Source: UBA11612 sp964475755
Lineage (GTDB): Bacteria; Pseudomonadota; Alphaproteobacteria; Rhodospirillales; Rhodospirillaceae
Assembly: GCA_964475755.1 (NCBI GenBank)
Contig: CAYYXR010000002.1
Coordinates: forward strand, 152,007 to 216,006
Direction of reading: 5' to 3'
Length of the DNA stretch: 64,000 bases
Below, piece after piece: positions 62,894 to 64,000 of this stretch. The position numbers and the translations under genes are program-made. How positions within the stretch are numbered: position 1 is the first letter of the stretch; each line of letters opens with the position of its first letter. A model generated the notes under the pieces. That model saw only the letters and a program-made list of their open reading frames with translations. It made no database searches and was not told the origin of the DNA.

Positions 62894-63673
62894 ATGCCAC
62901 GATTTTCAGCCAACGTTTCAACGCTGTTCAACGAGGTGCCGTTTCTTGAACGGTTCAAGGCGGCGGCAGACGTTGGATTCAGCGGCGTCGAATGCCAGTT
63001 TCCCTATGACCATGAACTATCGGCTGTCGCCGATGCCGTGGCTATGGCGGACGTGAAATTTGCCTTGATCAATGCGCCCGCCGGGGATTTTGCGGCTGGA
63101 GACCGCGGGTTTGCGGCGCTGAAGGGAGAGGAGAAGCGTTTTAAGGAGTCCGTCGAAACAGCGCTGCGCTACGCCGAATTCCTGGAATGCCCTTTGGTGC
63201 ATGTGTTGTCGGGGAACGCCTCAAGTGAAGATGCCGACGCTGTCGATACCTACATCTCGAATTTGATCTGGGCGGCGGACAATGCGCAGGATTACGGCAT
63301 TCGTGTCGTGATCGAACCCATTTTCATGGAAGGTTATTTCCTCGACCGGCCAAGTAAAGCCTTGGCCGTCCTCGAACATGCGCCGCACGAAAATTTGGGA
63401 CTTCAGTACGATCTTTATCATGCGCAGCGATGTGAAGGCGGGCTGTCGGAGTTTATCGAGGAGAATTTGAACGTCATTGCGCACATCCAGGTGGCCGGGG
63501 TTCCGGAGCGTCACGAGCCGGATAAGTACGGTGAAGTAAACTGGCGATTCATATTCGACTTGCTCGATTCGCATGGATACGACGGATGGGTCGGCGCTGA
63601 ATATACGCCGCGCGGCGATACCCGCCGAGGATTGGGCTGGGCCAAAGATTGGGGTATCTCCGGCGCCTCCTGA
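62894..63673 (+). CDS. hyi: Hydroxypyruvate isomerase-family TIM-barrel protein
   Basis: 259 residues of the xylose-isomerase-like family. RFSANVSTLFNEVPFLERFK start, VGFSGVECQFPY, LVHVLSGNAS, VVIEPIF with the first catalytic Glu, QYDLYHAQR, HIQVAGVPERHEPDKYGEVN and VGAEYTPRGDT. In Hyi, glutamates act on hydroxypyruvate/tartronate semialdehyde; other members act on different 2-keto sugars. Specific substrate is uncertain. Confidence 0.88.
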   Translation: MPRFSANVSTLFNEVPFLERFKAAADVGFSGVECQFPYDHELSAVADAVAMADVKFALINAPAGDFAAGDRGFAALKGEEKRFKESVETALRYAEFLECPLVHVLSGNASSEDADAVDTYISNLIWAADNAQDYGIRVVIEPIFMEGYFLDRPSKALAVLEHAPHENLGLQYDLYHAQRCEGGLSEFIEENLNVIAHIQVAGVPERHEPDKYGEVNWRFIFDLLDSHGYDGWVGAEYTPRGDTRRGLGWAKDWGISGAS

Positions 63674-63788
63674 TTTTCCGGGCGGTTGCGCATGTAACCA
63701 ATAAAACGAAAAATATTTCCCACGGTGTAAATTGACACTGTGGAATTTGCCCCGCATCAATGACAGGTAGCTAACGGATAGGCTTACT

Positions 63789-64000
63789 GTGTCCAATTAC
63801 GAGAAGTTATACGTCCCTGTCTCGGAGTTCTCGCCCGCGCGTCCTGAAGACGCGGCGGAGGAGCAGCCTTTTGAGGATCCGGAGGTCTCCGCCCGCGAGG
63901 AGGAGCCGCCGTAGGATGTTCCCTTCGACGAGAATGCGGATTTCGAAACACCTGCACCTGGGCCGCTTACCGAGAGTGCCGCGGCGGAGCCGCACTTAGA
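63789..64000 (+). pseudogene. Acidic ORF interrupted by an in-frame amber codon, cut by window edge
   Basis: A GTG at 63789 opens a frame encoding SNYEKLYVPVSEFSP and an acidic segment ending EEEPP, then TAG at 63912-63914. The same frame stays open to the window end with DVPFDENADFETPAPG and TESAAAEP. Composition is alike on both sides, so one acidic, Pro/Glu-rich N-terminal region seems to be split by a single CAG-to-TAG type change, a sequence error, or a real stop. Product not recognised. Confidence 0.45.

Noticed and set aside
1..64000. CRISPR arrays, insertion sequences, prophage or integron
   Set aside because: No regularly spaced repeats, transposase or integrase genes, or att-like tRNA ends were found.
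1..64000. Ordinary tRNA or rRNA genes
   Set aside because: No cloverleaf with a conventional T-loop was seen apart from the acceptor part of tmRNA.

Overview
The window is chromosomal DNA from an alphaproteobacterium. The evidence is a circularly permuted two-piece tmRNA gene beside an SspB-type ClpXP adaptor, an HdaA-type DnaA regulator, EipB/DUF1849 and DUF2066 envelope proteins, an ELM1-family protein, and the order hdaA-ppk-ppx-rnd. Base composition is moderately GC-rich and even. I see no insertion sequence, integrase, phage gene, CRISPR array, rRNA or ordinary tRNA. The genus cannot be named from the sequence alone.

Layout. 0-10 kb: protein quality control and folate/thymidylate genes (sspB, ssrA, thyA, folA, a secreted trypsin-like protease, the Mrp/ApbC iron-sulfur carrier, hflK-hflC and a DegP/HtrA protease). 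10-23 kb: housekeeping genes (holC, ndk, purN, purM, DUF2066, hdaA, sixA, ppk, ppx, a TPR protein, rnd, aspS, a GGDEF protein). 24-34.6 kb: two tandem EipB paralogues and a ROK sugar kinase, then a long plus-strand run of MBL hydrolase, histone-deacetylase-like hydrolase, xseB, ispA, dxs, tlyA, amidoligase and class-I glutamine amidotransferase. 34.6-47.6 kb: sppA, aroC and fabI on the minus strand, a YihY membrane protein, a glycine-zipper lipoprotein, pdxH, a cation diffusion facilitator, a universal stress protein, a PAS protein, a radical SAM protein and an MscS-like channel. 47.6-57.9 kb: a minus-strand accessory catabolic block. 58-64 kb: a 26-residue membrane peptide gene divergent from an OmpR/EnvZ-type two-component pair, then a YciI-like gene, pyrE, an ELM1-like gene, hyi and an interrupted ORF at the edge.

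How genes work together. Split tmRNA and SspB belong to one rescue-and-degradation pathway, and HflKC and DegP extend the proteostasis theme. xseB-ispA-dxs-tlyA is an isoprenoid and RNA-modification run. Its last two genes, an ATP-dependent amidoligase and a gamma-glutamyl hydrolase-type amidotransferase, look like a make-and-break pair for an amide-linked metabolite. The 47.6-57.9 kb block joins a CoA-based acid pathway (MmgE/PrpD, class III CoA-transferase, acyl-CoA dehydrogenase, HMG-CoA-lyase family, enoyl-CoA hydratase) to a GMC flavin dehydrogenase, two cytochromes c and an exported propeller-like protein with a heme c motif. Its substrate cannot be read from the sequence.

Quality note. 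Four otherwise normal genes (sixA, a GGDEF gene, the amidoligase and the MscS-like channel) carry single-base frameshifts, three of them in runs of six to eight identical bases, and the last ORF has an in-frame amber codon. Sequencing or assembly error is the simplest explanation. Real slippage cannot be excluded from the consensus sequence.
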